Source: Planococcus sp. ISL-110 (lineage in GTDB: Bacteria > Bacillota > Bacilli > Bacillales_A > Planococcaceae). From it: a stretch of DNA of 64,000 nucleotides. The position numbers and the translations under genes were made by a program. The notes beneath the pieces are model-generated. The model was given only the letters and a program-made list of their open reading frames with translations. It ran no database searches and had not been told where the DNA came from. Below are positions 50,195-59,105 of this stretch, piece by piece. The stretch lies in assembly GCF_018613575.1 (NCBI RefSeq), contig NZ_JAGGPX010000037.1:1-64000 (forward strand), written 5' to 3'. Position 1 is the stretch's first letter. The number at the start of each line of letters is the position of its first letter.

Positions 50195-50677
50195 ATGAAT
50201 AAAGAAAAACTGTTCTCTTATCATAAATGGGCGACACTGGCTTGCTTGGAGCACGTTCAAACTTTTGGCGAGGACATTTACCGGAAAGAAGGAGTGAATT
50301 CTTTTGCTTCGATACAAGCGACAGTGGAGCATGTGATTGGAGTGGAAAAACTGTGGCTGCTTCGGATGGCCGGTGTATCCAAGGCGGCATTCGAGCATTT
50401 TGATGTGGAAACCACTGAAAAAGCAATTGAAGCCTTTATGCTGCTGCATGCGGAAATGGAATTGTTTTTTGCTTCTTTATCAGAGCAGCAGTGGCAGGAA
50501 ACGCTCGATTACCAGAATATGCGTGGAGATGATTTTTCCACGACAAGGGAAGAGATGCTGTTTACCGTTGTCAATCATGCCAGCTATCATAGAGGCCAGA
50601 TCACTTCTTTTCTTCGGCAGTTCGGCAAAGAGGGAACAACGCTCGATTATATTTATTACCAAAAACAAAACCGCTGA
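50195..50677 (+). CDS. DinB-family protein
   Basis: 160 residues, four-helix DinB/YfiT fold. The likely metal His residues are in VEHVIGVEKLWL near 46 and NHASYHRGQI near 129-138. Family members include thiol-S-transferases using bacillithiol and proteins of unknown role. GGAGGAAGG precedes the start. It ends in a bidirectional terminator. Confidence 0.82.
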   Translation: MNKEKLFSYHKWATLACLEHVQTFGEDIYRKEGVNSFASIQATVEHVIGVEKLWLLRMAGVSKAAFEHFDVETTEKAIEAFMLLHAEMELFFASLSEQQWQETLDYQNMRGDDFSTTREEMLFTVVNHASYHRGQITSFLRQFGKEGTTLDYIYYQKQNR

Positions 50678-50695
50678 GAATTTCTCAGCGGTTTT
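50667..50695. terminator. Bidirectional terminator between DinB and carbonic anhydrase genes
   Basis: A perfect 13-bp stem (50667-50679 with 50683-50695) with A4 and T4 ends covers both stop-codon regions. Confidence 0.85.
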
Positions 50696-51251
50696 CGTTT
50701 CCATTGACGACAACATCCAGTTTACCTGTGGTTGGATCAATGACCAGGCCATGGACGGGAACTGTGCTGTCCAGCAAAGGATGGTTTCGGACCATGTTGA
50801 CACTGTAAGCGACACTTTCTGTCACATCATCAAATCCACGGAGCCAGCCTTTCAAGTCAACTCCGGAATACTCCATCATGTCTATGGTCTTTTCGTCTAC
50901 GCCGCGTTTTTTCATCTTCTCAAGCATTTCTTCGGGTTTAATGGAAGACATGCCACAGTCGTGGTGTCCGATAATATAGATTTCATCTGCATTCAATTCG
51001 TACACGGCTACAAGCAGGCTGCGCATAATTCCACCGAACGGGTGGTTGATGACAGCCCCGGCACTTTTGACGATTTTCACATCGCCATTTTTAAAATTCA
51101 TCGCTTTTGGCAGCATTTCAAAAAGGCGCGTATCCATGCATGTCAAAATGACAACTTTCTTATCAGGAAACTTGGTGGTTATAAACTCTTCATAACGCTT
51201 TTCCTTCACAAAATCTTCGTTATACTCTAGGATTTCATCTAATAAAGCCAT
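50685..51251 (-). CDS. Beta-class carbonic anhydrase
   Basis: 188 residues. Zinc ligands Cys38, His96 and Cys99 and the Asp40-Arg42 dyad are present (CMDTR and HHDCG). It interconverts CO2 and bicarbonate in the cytosol and is of the short plant-type group found in Bacillales (YtiB-like). GGGGGG precedes the ATG. It is a single gene. Confidence 0.9.
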   Translation of the reverse strand: MALLDEILEYNEDFVKEKRYEEFITTKFPDKKVVILTCMDTRLFEMLPKAMNFKNGDVKIVKSAGAVINHPFGGIMRSLLVAVYELNADEIYIIGHHDCGMSSIKPEEMLEKMKKRGVDEKTIDMMEYSGVDLKGWLRGFDDVTESVAYSVNMVRNHPLLDSTVPVHGLVIDPTTGKLDVVVNGNENR

Positions 51252-51355
51252 TATATTCCCCCCTTTATCGACTTGTACCTTTTCAGTTTAATCCAAATTT
51301 CTGAAAAAGACGAATTGAAATCGTTACTTTTAATAAAAACAGGAAAAAGGTCATT

Positions 51356-51527
51356 TATATCAGTTGAATTTAAGAATGATCATTTTGTATACGGCGCCAG
51401 AGCTAAGTTAGTTACTTAGCAAAAAGAGAGCTTATGTGTTCCGTTCTCACATTGGAAGAGATGAGCGCAACGGCAAAGACGGCTGCAAAATATTATCAGT
51501 TAAAGATTAGTAGTTCAACTAATATAG
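51356..51527. mobile_element. MITE-like element with IS630-type ends
   Basis: TATATCAGTTGAATT (51356-51370) is mirrored by TATATTAGTTGAACT in reverse complement of 51512-51526. Both match the IR of the IS630 element at 234-1379 (TATATAAGTTGAACT) at 13 to 14 of 15 positions. The 172-base segment between has no transposase. A non-autonomous derivative or a deletion remnant fits best. Confidence 0.55.
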
Positions 51528-51659
51528 CATCAACTTTTATGACTAGCGCTGTACATTTGCAGAAGCTGGTTCTTGAAAGACCTTTCCATCACAACAGGCT
51601 TTCCGGTAAAGCAAAAACTTAGGACAGCCCGTTTGGTTTGCGTTCAGCCTATCTTTGTT
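51528..51659. other. Intergenic, nothing recognised
   Basis: Sequence between the MITE-like element and the first palindromic repeat. With the rest of 51252-51900 it forms about 650 bases without a supported gene. A 62-codon open frame at 51434-51622 runs across the element border and is not convincing. Confidence 0.4.
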
Positions 51660-51780
51660 GTCCAGACTCCAGCGCCCAGATTCTAGGGTCATAAGCCACT
51701 CTGGCAGTGCGGCAAAGAACGCCGCTTCGCCAGACCGTCTTATGCCCATCGAACCTACACGGGCGCTTACACTTTTCTTT
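51660..51780 (-). repeat. Palindromic intergenic repeat, complete unit
   Basis: On the minus strand it starts AAAGAAAAGTGTAAGCGCCC and ends GGGCGCTGGAGTCTGGAC, with the inner pair GGGCATAAGACGGTCTGG and CCAGAGTGGCTTATGACC and a core hairpin AGCGGC...GCCGC. It is the best-preserved member of the family in this window. Confidence 0.75.
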
Positions 51781-51900
51781 GTCCAGACTCGAGCAGCCAG
51801 CCCCTCGAGTCGCTTCAGTCTTACATGTAATGGCAACGAACGCCATTACATGTAAGGCTTCCAGTGCTTGTCGGTACTAAAGGGCTTCTTGCGCTTTTCG
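51781..51900 (-). repeat. Palindromic intergenic repeat, diverged unit
   Basis: On the minus strand it starts GAAAAGCGCAAGAAGCCC, 4 bases after the mreBH coding end, and ends CTCGAGTCTGGAC. Its centre is replaced by a perfect 15-bp hairpin (51820-51834 with 51842-51856, loop of 7). Confidence 0.7.
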
Positions 51901-51903
51901 GTT

Positions 51904-52911
51904 TTAACGCGACATTTTCTCCAGCTGTTTGATCATGCCAAGCGATAGTCCTGTTCCAATAGCAACAGACTCTAAAGGCTGCGGAGCGATATGGACAGGG
52001 ACCGAAATTTCTTTCGACAGCCATTCCTGCATGCCTTTCAGCAATGCGCCGCCTCCTGAAATGACAACTCCTTGATCGACCATGTCGCCCGACAGTTCAG
52101 CCGGGCAATTTTCCAAGGTTGCGCGAATACATTCCAGAATAGCGGACAACGATTCCTTCAGCGCTTCCTGTGTTTCAAAAGAACTCAAAGAGATGGTTTT
52201 CGGCAGTCCGGTCATGATGTCACGGCCGCGGATTTCCATCTTCACAACTTCATGGGGAACGGGCGCGTAGCCAATTTCCTTTTTGATGTTTTCGGCAGTG
52301 CGTTCGCCGATCAGGACATTATAATGTTTGCGAACGAAGTGAATGATGTCTTCATCCATGCGATCGCCTGCTATTTTGACCGTGTTAGAAGAAACCACTC
52401 CACCAAAGGAAATGATGCCGACTTCTGTAGTGCCGCCGCCAATATCCACGATAACGCTCGCAACCGGTTCACTGATGGGCAGATCTGCACCTATAGCCGC
52501 CGCTACGGTTTCTTCGATCAAGTGGACGGTCTTAGCGCCGCTTTGCTTTACTGCATCGTGAATGGCCCGGCGCTCGACTGTCGTGGCACCAGAAGGTGTA
52601 CAAACCATGACATTGGGTTTCCGGAAAGCGCTTCCCAGTTGCTTTGCCGCTCTTTGCATAATGATTTTCAAAAGGTCCCTTGTTACATCGAAATCTGCAA
52701 TGACGCCGTCTTTTAAGGGGCGGATGACTAAAATGGAATCTGGAGCTTTGCCTAGCATTGCTTTTGCTTCATTGCCGATGGCCAAGACAGCCCGGGTTTT
52801 CGCATCCAATGCAACCACGGAAGGTTCATTGATGATGATGCCTTTCGCTTTTGTATAAACCAATATATTCGCGGTGCCTAAATCGATACCGATATCTGTT
52901 GCAGAAAACAT
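51904..52911 (-). CDS. mreBH: Rod-shape protein MreBH
   Basis: 335 residues, actin-like. The phosphate loops [12 protein letters not shown] near 8-19 and [16 protein letters not shown] near 155 and the adenosine motif [10 protein letters not shown] near 285 are complete. Sequence around ILVYTKAKG and [14 protein letters not shown] is closer to B. subtilis MreBH than to MreB or Mbl. MreBH forms filaments under the membrane and guides the lytic enzyme LytE. The start chosen lies after AGGAGGAATTC; longer frames begin further upstream without a site. It has its own terminator region only as the repeats. Confidence 0.9.
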   Translation of the reverse strand: MFSATDIGIDLGTANILVYTKAKGIIINEPSVVALDAKTRAVLAIGNEAKAMLGKAPDSILVIRPLKDGVIADFDVTRDLLKIIMQRAAKQLGSAFRKPNVMVCTPSGATTVERRAIHDAVKQSGAKTVHLIEETVAAAIGADLPISEPVASVIVDIGGGTTEVGIISFGGVVSSNTVKIAGDRMDEDIIHFVRKHYNVLIGERTAENIKKEIGYAPVPHEVVKMEIRGRDIMTGLPKTISLSSFETQEALKESLSAILECIRATLENCPAELSGDMVDQGVVISGGGALLKGMQEWLSKEISVPVHIAPQPLESVAIGTGLSLGMIKQLEKMSR

Positions 52912-53057
52912 ACATGAATTCCTCCTATGAATAAAGACGCTGATTATTAAGAACTTTACCATTATGCAAGAGTGAGCGAAAGAGCCCAAGGGACCTAAAG
53001 GACAGAGAAATGGATAAAATATTCAGGTTTTACATGGCGTCTGGAGCAGAGAACGTA

Positions 53058-53088
53058 AAAACCGGCTTCTAATGAAGAAGCCGGTTTT
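53058..53088 (-). terminator. Terminator after the small membrane gene
   Basis: AAAACCGGCTTC (53058-53069) pairs perfectly with 53077-53088. Minus-strand T5 follows. Confidence 0.75.
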
Positions 53089-53094
53089 CATCAC

Positions 53095-53235
53095 TTAGTA
53101 TTTTTTTTCAGGAATCGGATCTACATGCTCCGCATCGTGCGAATTCAGTTCTTTTCCAACAAAGTGAAGAAGCGTAAAGAAAAATATGAAAATTACGACC
53201 ATGAAGCCGAGTGTTACAGTAATGCCATAAAACAT
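53095..53235 (-). CDS. Small single-helix membrane protein
   Basis: 46 residues with AGAGGAG in front of the ATG. One membrane helix covers about residues 5-27 (ITVTLGFMVVIFIFFFTLL), and a hydrophilic tail carries NSHDAEHVDPIPEKKY. It is followed by a terminator, so it is an independent gene. I do not recognise the family. The His, Asp and Glu content of the tail is noted, without a claimed role. Confidence 0.6.
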   Translation of the reverse strand: MFYGITVTLGFMVVIFIFFFTLLHFVGKELNSHDAEHVDPIPEKKY

Positions 53236-53320
53236 AATGATAACTCCTCTCTAAATTGTAATTATCAATGTTTAGTATACATGACTTTAGCGGAAAAAAT
53301 AAGTGTCGAATTATCGATAC

Positions 53321-54553
53321 TTAGAATGCCCAGTTGCCACCGCGGAAAATCGCTTCGCGTGAGCCGTCTTCCAAGATACCGTCAATATCCATTTCTGAAG
53401 AGCCGACCATGAAATCAACATGTGTGATGCTTTGGTTTAAGCCATTTTTCAGAAGTTCTTCCTGAGACATCGTCTTTCCGCCTTCAATACAGAATGCGTA
53501 AGCGCTTCCGATGGCAAAATGGTTTGAAGCGTTTTCGTCGAATAAGGTGTTGTAGAATAAAATATCCGAATCGGAAATCGGTGACTGATGAGGGACTAAA
53601 GCCACTTCACCAAGAAAATGCGAACCTTCATCGGTCGCGACCAATTGCTTCAGAACGTCTTCGCCTTGCGCAGCTGTGACATCAACAATTCTGCCATCCT
53701 TGAATGTCACTTTGAAATCATCGATGATGTTGCCGCCATAGCTCAACGGTTTCGTACTGGACACATAGCCGTTTACGCCTGTTTTATGCGGGACTGTGAA
53801 CACTTCTTCAGTTGGCATATTTGCCATGAAAGTATCCCCTTTTTCATTGATCGATCCAGCTCCACACCATAAATGTCCATCAGGAAGTGCGACTTCCAAA
53901 TCAGTTTTTGGTGAAGTGTAATGAAGTTTTGCGTATTTCTTGCCGTTCAGATAATCGACCTTTGTATGCAGCAATCGGTCATGCTCAGCCCATGCTTCAA
54001 TCGGCTGGTCAAGGTCTGCACGCACTGCTTTGAAAATTGCATCCCATAATGTGTCGATTTGCTGGTCTGCAGGTACATCCGGAAATACTTTAGCTGCCCA
54101 TTTTTGGGAAGGCGCTGCGATGACCGTCCAGCTGATTTTATCCGATTGGACGTATTGGCGATATTTGCTGAGCGCCTGTCCAGTTGCTTTTTGGAAAGCG
54201 GCAATGCGTTTCGAGTCGATTCCCGACAATAGGTCCGGGCTTTGTGAAACTACGCTGATAAAAGCTGCGCCTTGTTCGGCTAATTGCTCGCGTTCCTGTA
54301 CTTTCCAGGCAGGATAGTCAGTGAACGAGTCTTCCGGCGCCAATTCAAAGCGCAGACGCGAAACGGCATCATCATTCCAATCGACGTAAACTTGCTTGGC
54401 CCCTGTTTCGTAAGCCTTTTGTGTAATCAAACGAACCAGTGGTGCAGCTTCGATGGCGGCAGCAATGTAAAGTTGCTGTCCAGGTTGGATATTTACCCCC
54501 ACTTTTACAGCCAATTCAGCATAGCGGGCTAATTTTTCATTAAAAGATGTCAA
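53321..54553 (-). CDS. ampS: M29 aminopeptidase, AmpS-like (copy 2)
   Basis: 410 residues from a TTG behind GAGAGGAGAG. It is a paralogue of the gene at 41292-42521, sharing the opening FNEKLARYAELAV and the metal-site region GEVALVPHQSPI and DENASNHFAIGSAY. Copy 1 has MDIDGITSDGSKEPIF where this has MDIDGILEDGSREAIF. Both copies look intact. It cleaves N-terminal residues from peptides in the cytosol. Confidence 0.9.
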   Translation of the reverse strand: MTSFNEKLARYAELAVKVGVNIQPGQQLYIAAAIEAAPLVRLITQKAYETGAKQVYVDWNDDAVSRLRFELAPEDSFTDYPAWKVQEREQLAEQGAAFISVVSQSPDLLSGIDSKRIAAFQKATGQALSKYRQYVQSDKISWTVIAAPSQKWAAKVFPDVPADQQIDTLWDAIFKAVRADLDQPIEAWAEHDRLLHTKVDYLNGKKYAKLHYTSPKTDLEVALPDGHLWCGAGSINEKGDTFMANMPTEEVFTVPHKTGVNGYVSSTKPLSYGGNIIDDFKVTFKDGRIVDVTAAQGEDVLKQLVATDEGSHFLGEVALVPHQSPISDSDILFYNTLFDENASNHFAIGSAYAFCIEGGKTMSQEELLKNGLNQSITHVDFMVGSSEMDIDGILEDGSREAIFRGGNWAF

Positions 54554-54640
54554 CTAAATCTCTCCTCTCATCTTTTCTATAGTAGCAATTTTCAGTCACA
54601 GCCTGCAATGATTTGAACGATATTCGAAATATTATTTTTC

Positions 54641-54677
54641 TTGCCTTTTTCATTATAAAAGTTTATTGTTTAAACAA
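54641..54677 (+). promoter_or_regulatory. psuK promoter with overlapping palindrome
   Basis: TTGCCT (54641-54646) and TATTGT (54664-54669) lie 17 bases apart. A perfect 12-base palindrome TTGTTTAAACAA (54666-54677) overlaps the -10 and start point and could be an operator, perhaps for the helix-turn-helix part of the kinase itself. Confidence 0.45.
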
Positions 54678-54699
54678 ATGTTTGAACGGAGGTGTTGAA

Positions 54700-55794
54700 A
54701 TGAATCAGAAAGAAGTGGAAGTGCTGGAAATGATCCGCCGCAACCCGTACTTATCCCAGCAGGAAATGGCGGAACACTTGAATATGTCCAGGCCCTCGCT
54801 TGCCAACTTGATCTCGAATTTGATGCGCCAAGGCAAGATTCTGGGACGTGCGTACGTATTGCCTGAAGAAAAAACAGTGGTTTGCATCGGCGGCGCCAAC
54901 GTCGATAGAAAATTCCTGATGGACCGTCCTGCACAGATGGGAACCTCGAATCCTGCATCGGTTTCCGGCAGTGTCGGCGGTGTGGCAAGAAACGTTGCAG
55001 AGAATCTGGGGCGGCTTGGTCGATCCGTCAAGCTCCTGTCCATTGTAGGCAATGACCCGGAATGGAGTTTAATAGAGGCTGCTTCGAGCTCTTTTATGTC
55101 GACTGAATTGACAAAGGCCTTTGATGGGCTTTCGACAGGGACGTATACAGCGATTTTAGAGCCGGATGGCGAAATGCTGCTGGCCATGGCTGACATGAAG
55201 ATCTATGATTCCTTAACACCGGAATACATCGCTAAAAATGACAGTGTTTTATTGTCAGCCGCTTTTCTCGTAATCGACTTAAACTGTCCGCTGGAAACGG
55301 TGGAGTATGTTCGGCAGCTGGCTTTAATCAATAACATTCCGTTGGCTGTTATTCCGGTGTCTGCGCCCAAAATGGAACGTCTGAGCAATAATCTGACAGG
55401 AATCAGCTGGCTGATCCTGAACCGTGACGAAGCGGGCAAATTTCTGAAGCTGCCCATTGATTCGATGGATGATTGGCATCAGGCTGTTGTCCAGCTTTTG
55501 GAGCGGGGAGCTGAAGCAGTGGTTATTACAGGTGGAAAAGATGGAGCGATAGCCGGAAATTCTACTGGCATCCACCATTATCAGTCCATTAAAGTCGAAC
55601 AGGTTGCTGATGTAACCGGTGCAGGCGACGCATTTTCCAGTGCCATTGTCCACAGTGTGATTGATGGCCAGGAATTCGGGTCCACCATTCGTGCTGCTAT
55701 GGTCAATGGGGCCAAAACATTGGAAAGCAATGCGACCGTACGTCATGAATTGACAGCTGCACAACTACAAAAAGAATTGGAGGAATTACAATGA
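54700..55794 (+). CDS. psuK: Pseudouridine kinase with N-terminal helix-turn-helix
   Basis: 364 residues from the ATG behind GGAGGTG. Residues 1-55 form a winged helix-turn-helix ([20 protein letters not shown] then [10 protein letters not shown]). The rest is a PfkB sugar kinase with [12 protein letters not shown] near 64 and the anion-hole and catalytic base motif [11 protein letters not shown] near 306. It phosphorylates pseudouridine. Its overlap (ATGA) with psuG, which splits the product, identifies the substrate. The fused DNA-binding part suggests that it may also sense substrate and control transcription. Confidence 0.9.
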   Translation: MNQKEVEVLEMIRRNPYLSQQEMAEHLNMSRPSLANLISNLMRQGKILGRAYVLPEEKTVVCIGGANVDRKFLMDRPAQMGTSNPASVSGSVGGVARNVAENLGRLGRSVKLLSIVGNDPEWSLIEAASSSFMSTELTKAFDGLSTGTYTAILEPDGEMLLAMADMKIYDSLTPEYIAKNDSVLLSAAFLVIDLNCPLETVEYVRQLALINNIPLAVIPVSAPKMERLSNNLTGISWLILNRDEAGKFLKLPIDSMDDWHQAVVQLLERGAEAVVITGGKDGAIAGNSTGIHHYQSIKVEQVADVTGAGDAFSSAIVHSVIDGQEFGSTIRAAMVNGAKTLESNATVRHELTAAQLQKELEELQ

Positions 55795-56702
55795 CATCAA
55801 TGATTTCATATTCAACTGAAGTACAGCAGGCAATAGAGGGCAAAAAACCAATCGTGGCACTTGAATCGACCATTATCTCACACGGTATGCCCTATCCGCA
55901 GAATGTTGAAACGGCACGCATGGTGGAGCAGATTATCCGTGATAACGGAGCAGTTCCTGCAACCATCGCGATAATGGACGGCAAGATCAAGATCGGTTTG
56001 TCTGAGGATGAATTGGAGTTGCTCGGCAAAAGCCCAGGCGTTTCAAAAGTATCAAGAAGAGACATTGGCCAATTGGTCGCTACGAAAAAAATCGGGGCTA
56101 CAACCGTAGCAGCAACGATGATCTGTGCAGAACTTGCGGGCATACGGGTTTTCGCTACTGGAGGTATTGGTGGGGTGCACCGAGGCGCTGAAACGACGAT
56201 GGATATCTCAGCAGATTTAGAAGAATTGTCGAATACAGGAGTCGCAGTCGTATGTGCAGGTGCAAAATCAATTTTGGATATCGGCTTGACATTGGAATAC
56301 CTGGAGACAAAAGGCGTTCCTGTAATCGGCTTCCAAACCGATGAGATGCCGGCATTCTATACCCGTTCAAGCGGCTTTTCCCTGACTTTCCGCAGCGATG
56401 ATGCGACACAGTTGGCTCAGGTACTAAAAGCAAAATGGGATCTGGGAATTAAAGGCGGAGCAGTCATCGCCAACCCGATTCCTGCAGAACATGCATTGGA
56501 AGAATCATTCATCAACGGCATCATTGCCCAGGCGATGGCTGAAGCTACTGAAAACGGTATTTCTGGTAAAGAAGTCACGCCTTTTCTACTAGGAAAAGTC
56601 AAGGAATTGACAGAAGGAAAGAGTTTGGTTGCCAATATCGAACTGGTCAAACATAATGCGAAAGTTGGAGCGGAGCTAGCTGCAGCATATAACCAACTTT
56701 AA
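55791..56702 (+). CDS. psuG: Pseudouridine-5'-phosphate glycosidase
   Basis: 303 residues, YeiN/IndA family. It breaks the C-C bond of pseudouridine 5'-phosphate to give uracil and ribose 5-phosphate. [16 protein letters not shown] near 21-36, GATTVAATM near 103, [20 protein letters not shown] near 123-142 and the C-terminal [10 protein letters not shown] are conserved. It is coupled to psuK and followed by a terminator. Confidence 0.96.
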   Translation: MTSMISYSTEVQQAIEGKKPIVALESTIISHGMPYPQNVETARMVEQIIRDNGAVPATIAIMDGKIKIGLSEDELELLGKSPGVSKVSRRDIGQLVATKKIGATTVAATMICAELAGIRVFATGGIGGVHRGAETTMDISADLEELSNTGVAVVCAGAKSILDIGLTLEYLETKGVPVIGFQTDEMPAFYTRSSGFSLTFRSDDATQLAQVLKAKWDLGIKGGAVIANPIPAEHALEESFINGIIAQAMAEATENGISGKEVTPFLLGKVKELTEGKSLVANIELVKHNAKVGAELAAAYNQL

Positions 56703-56717
56703 GGATAAATTGTGAAG

Positions 56718-56748
56718 AGAATTCCATCCGTGGGGTTCTTTTTTTTGG
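56718..56748 (+). terminator. Terminator of psuKG
   Basis: AGAATTCCA (56718-56726) pairs with TGGGGTTCT (56731-56739), two G-T pairs, then T7. Confidence 0.75.
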
Positions 56749-56814
56749 CGGAGAGGTTTAATGGGTTTTCTCTATCCTAAAGTAAGGGTAAGGAGGAAGA
56801 AGGGGATGAGGTAG

Positions 56815-58122
56815 ATGAAAACTGACGTGTTCATCGGCGGAGGTGGAATCGGTGGATTGACGCTTGCATTGAAGTTGGTGCAGCGCGGAATCGATGTGGT
56901 TCTCGCCGAACGGATGGCTGTTAAGGCGCCCACTTATAAAGGAGAACTTCTTCAGCCGAAAAGTATGCAGGTATTTGATGGTCTAGGATTATATAAAAAA
57001 ATATGTGATCGTTCAAATGAAATTAAAATATTGGATATGCTTGAACTTTCGAGCTCTCTGCAAGTGAAAGATCAAGCGTTCATGGATTATACCGTGTTGC
57101 CTGGCAAGTATAATGCAGCATACATGATGCACCACGAAGAACTGAAATCAGTGATTTTAAAAGCAGCATGTGAATACGAAAACTTTCATTACATGAAAGG
57201 CACTGCCTGCAAAGGCTACGGAGAAAAAACGGCTTTGCTTCAAAAAGGTACGGAGAAATTCGAGGTGGAGGCGCAGTTTTTCTTTGGTGCCGAAGGTCGC
57301 TCTTCAGTTACACGCAAAGCGATGGAAATCGAAGTTAAGCAAACCACTTATAACCACCATTTTCTGACAGTCACTTTTCCGCGTGCCGAAAGTTTTACGG
57401 ATGGAAAAATCATTTCCACATACAATCGCTTCCTGGGTCTTTTTCCGTTGCCTGATGATCAGGTTCGAAGTGTTTATTTGATTCCCCCAGGGGATTATAA
57501 AAAGTTGAAAGAAAAGCCGATCAGCCATTTTCATAAACTCTATACCGATCTGGCACCTGTAGTAGACGGCTACGTACAGCGATTGACGGATTGGAAAAAA
57601 ATCCAGTTGATGATACCTGTCATGTATCATGCTAATTCCTACGTACGTGGCAACAAGGCCATTATTGGCGATGCCAGCCACGCTGTCCATCCCATGGCAG
57701 GGGAAGGCATGAATATGGCGATTCAGGATGCCGATATTCTAGGAGAATTGACGGCCGACATGTTTGAGGATGGGAAAATGGATGAAAGCAATTTACAATG
57801 GTATGAAACTGTCCGCTACAAACGTGCCGACCATGTTATCCAACTGAGCCATTTAGCGGCACTTGCCTATTCATTTCCATTCAAACCGGTGAGCTATATA
57901 CGCCAGCGTACATTTGAACGTATGGAAGAGGATCCAATTCTCCATTTTAAGCAGATGCTGAATGTTTCGGGGCTTGGCATGTGGAAAGAAAACTTCCATG
58001 ACCGCTTTATCCAAGGAGGCATTATGCCTGTCCGCATGACAGATTTGACGGATAACACGAAAGAAATGAAATATTATACACCGGAAGAAGACTATCCATG
58101 GAAAGCGGAGGGACTCAGATGA
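56815..58122 (+). CDS. FAD-dependent monooxygenase (UbiH/PHBH-like)
   Basis: 435 residues. The N-terminal dinucleotide fold has GGGGIGG (8-14) and a Glu about 20 residues on; GAEGRSSVTR (158-167) takes the place of the DG motif; GDASHAVHPMAGEG (285-298) is the GD motif that holds FAD ribose. This is the class A flavoprotein hydroxylase pattern. The substrate is unknown, though it is likely an aromatic or quinone-like molecule. GGAGGAAG stands before the start. The stop overlaps the methyltransferase start by ATGA. Confidence 0.88.
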   Translation: MKTDVFIGGGGIGGLTLALKLVQRGIDVVLAERMAVKAPTYKGELLQPKSMQVFDGLGLYKKICDRSNEIKILDMLELSSSLQVKDQAFMDYTVLPGKYNAAYMMHHEELKSVILKAACEYENFHYMKGTACKGYGEKTALLQKGTEKFEVEAQFFFGAEGRSSVTRKAMEIEVKQTTYNHHFLTVTFPRAESFTDGKIISTYNRFLGLFPLPDDQVRSVYLIPPGDYKKLKEKPISHFHKLYTDLAPVVDGYVQRLTDWKKIQLMIPVMYHANSYVRGNKAIIGDASHAVHPMAGEGMNMAIQDADILGELTADMFEDGKMDESNLQWYETVRYKRADHVIQLSHLAALAYSFPFKPVSYIRQRTFERMEEDPILHFKQMLNVSGLGMWKENFHDRFIQGGIMPVRMTDLTDNTKEMKYYTPEEDYPWKAEGLR

Positions 58123-59105
58123 TAGATGTCATGAAGATGTTTAAAGCAAGAATGTACATGAAACGCAATGAACCTTTTTTATACAGCTGGCATGCATACG
58201 TAGGCTACGAATTGGATTTATTTAAAGCCTTCGAACGTCCGGTAACCAAATTTGATGTAGCAGATGCCCTGCAATTGGACGAAGATCTGCTGAACCAGTG
58301 GGTGAACGTTGGAGTATCAATCGGCCATCTGAAAGAAGCAGGGAGAGATCGTTACAAAACATGGAATGCTTGGAAACTGCCGAAACCAAAAGGAAATAAC
58401 TCCTCGGGTGTGCTGCTGAAGGAAATGATGGAGCTGCATATTCCGACATTGCTGAATTATCCGGAGATGATGCGCAAACAGGAACGTCTGCATTTCGATG
58501 AAGAAAAGCATGCACCAACCGTTGCCGAATCAAGCCGTTTGCTGGAAGTGCTGGCTTTGCCGAAGATGTCAAAACGACTGAAAGGAAAAGATGTCGATAC
58601 TGTTTTGGATATCGGCTGTGGAGAAGGCGGCTATATCAAAAAACTGGCTGAACGTTTTCCTAATACACATTTTACCGGAATCGAGATCAGCTCCGCTGTT
58701 ACGGAAGTCGCGAAGAACCTGACAAAGGAAAATAAGAACATTTCCATTGAAAATGCCAATCTTTGGCAATACAAACCTGCCGAACCACAAGGAATGGTCA
58801 TGATGAACAACGTTATCCACTATATCGACCTCGAAAAACGCCAGAACCTCTTTACCGAACTGGCCAGCTGGGTAAAAGAGGGAGGCATATTGTCAGTAGT
58901 GACACCAATTGCTGGAGACAGCGACAGTCCACCATTCGCCAATGTCTTCAACAGCTTTTTCTCATCGTTTGATAACCTCTACCGCCTGCCGACCCGTGAA
59001 GAATTGGCCGAGTGGGGAGAAAATGCAGGTCTCGAATTGCTAAGCATCCAAACCGTCATAAAAGAAGGCGGCTGGTACATTGTACAGTATGAAAAGAAAA
59101 GCTGA
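58119..59105 (+). CDS. SAM-dependent methyltransferase coupled to the monooxygenase
   Basis: 328 residues from the ATG that overlaps the monooxygenase stop, with GCGGAGGG upstream. Residues 25-80 look like the winged-helix dimerisation domain of O-methyltransferases (FDVADALQLDEDLLNQWVNV). The class I fold follows with VLDIGCGEGGY (162-172), the acidic GIEIS (187-191) and MMNNVIHYIDLEKR. It probably methylates the hydroxyl made by the partner, but the substrate is unknown. Its last codons lie in a repeat element. Confidence 0.85.
   Translation: MIDVMKMFKARMYMKRNEPFLYSWHAYVGYELDLFKAFERPVTKFDVADALQLDEDLLNQWVNVGVSIGHLKEAGRDRYKTWNAWKLPKPKGNNSSGVLLKEMMELHIPTLLNYPEMMRKQERLHFDEEKHAPTVAESSRLLEVLALPKMSKRLKGKDVDTVLDIGCGEGGYIKKLAERFPNTHFTGIEISSAVTEVAKNLTKENKNISIENANLWQYKPAEPQGMVMMNNVIHYIDLEKRQNLFTELASWVKEGGILSVVTPIAGDSDSPPFANVFNSFFSSFDNLYRLPTREELAEWGENAGLELLSIQTVIKEGGWYIVQYEKKS

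Noticed and set aside
49554-50426. 290-codon minus-strand open frame
   Set aside because: Antisense to the GNAT and DinB genes, both supported by motifs and ribosome sites; no domain seen.
50337-51230. 297-codon plus-strand open frame
   Set aside because: It overlaps the DinB gene in another frame and lies antisense to carbonic anhydrase, which has all zinc ligands.
51434-51622. 62-codon open frame across the MITE-like border
   Set aside because: No ribosome site, and composition fits chance in an AT-rich non-coding stretch.
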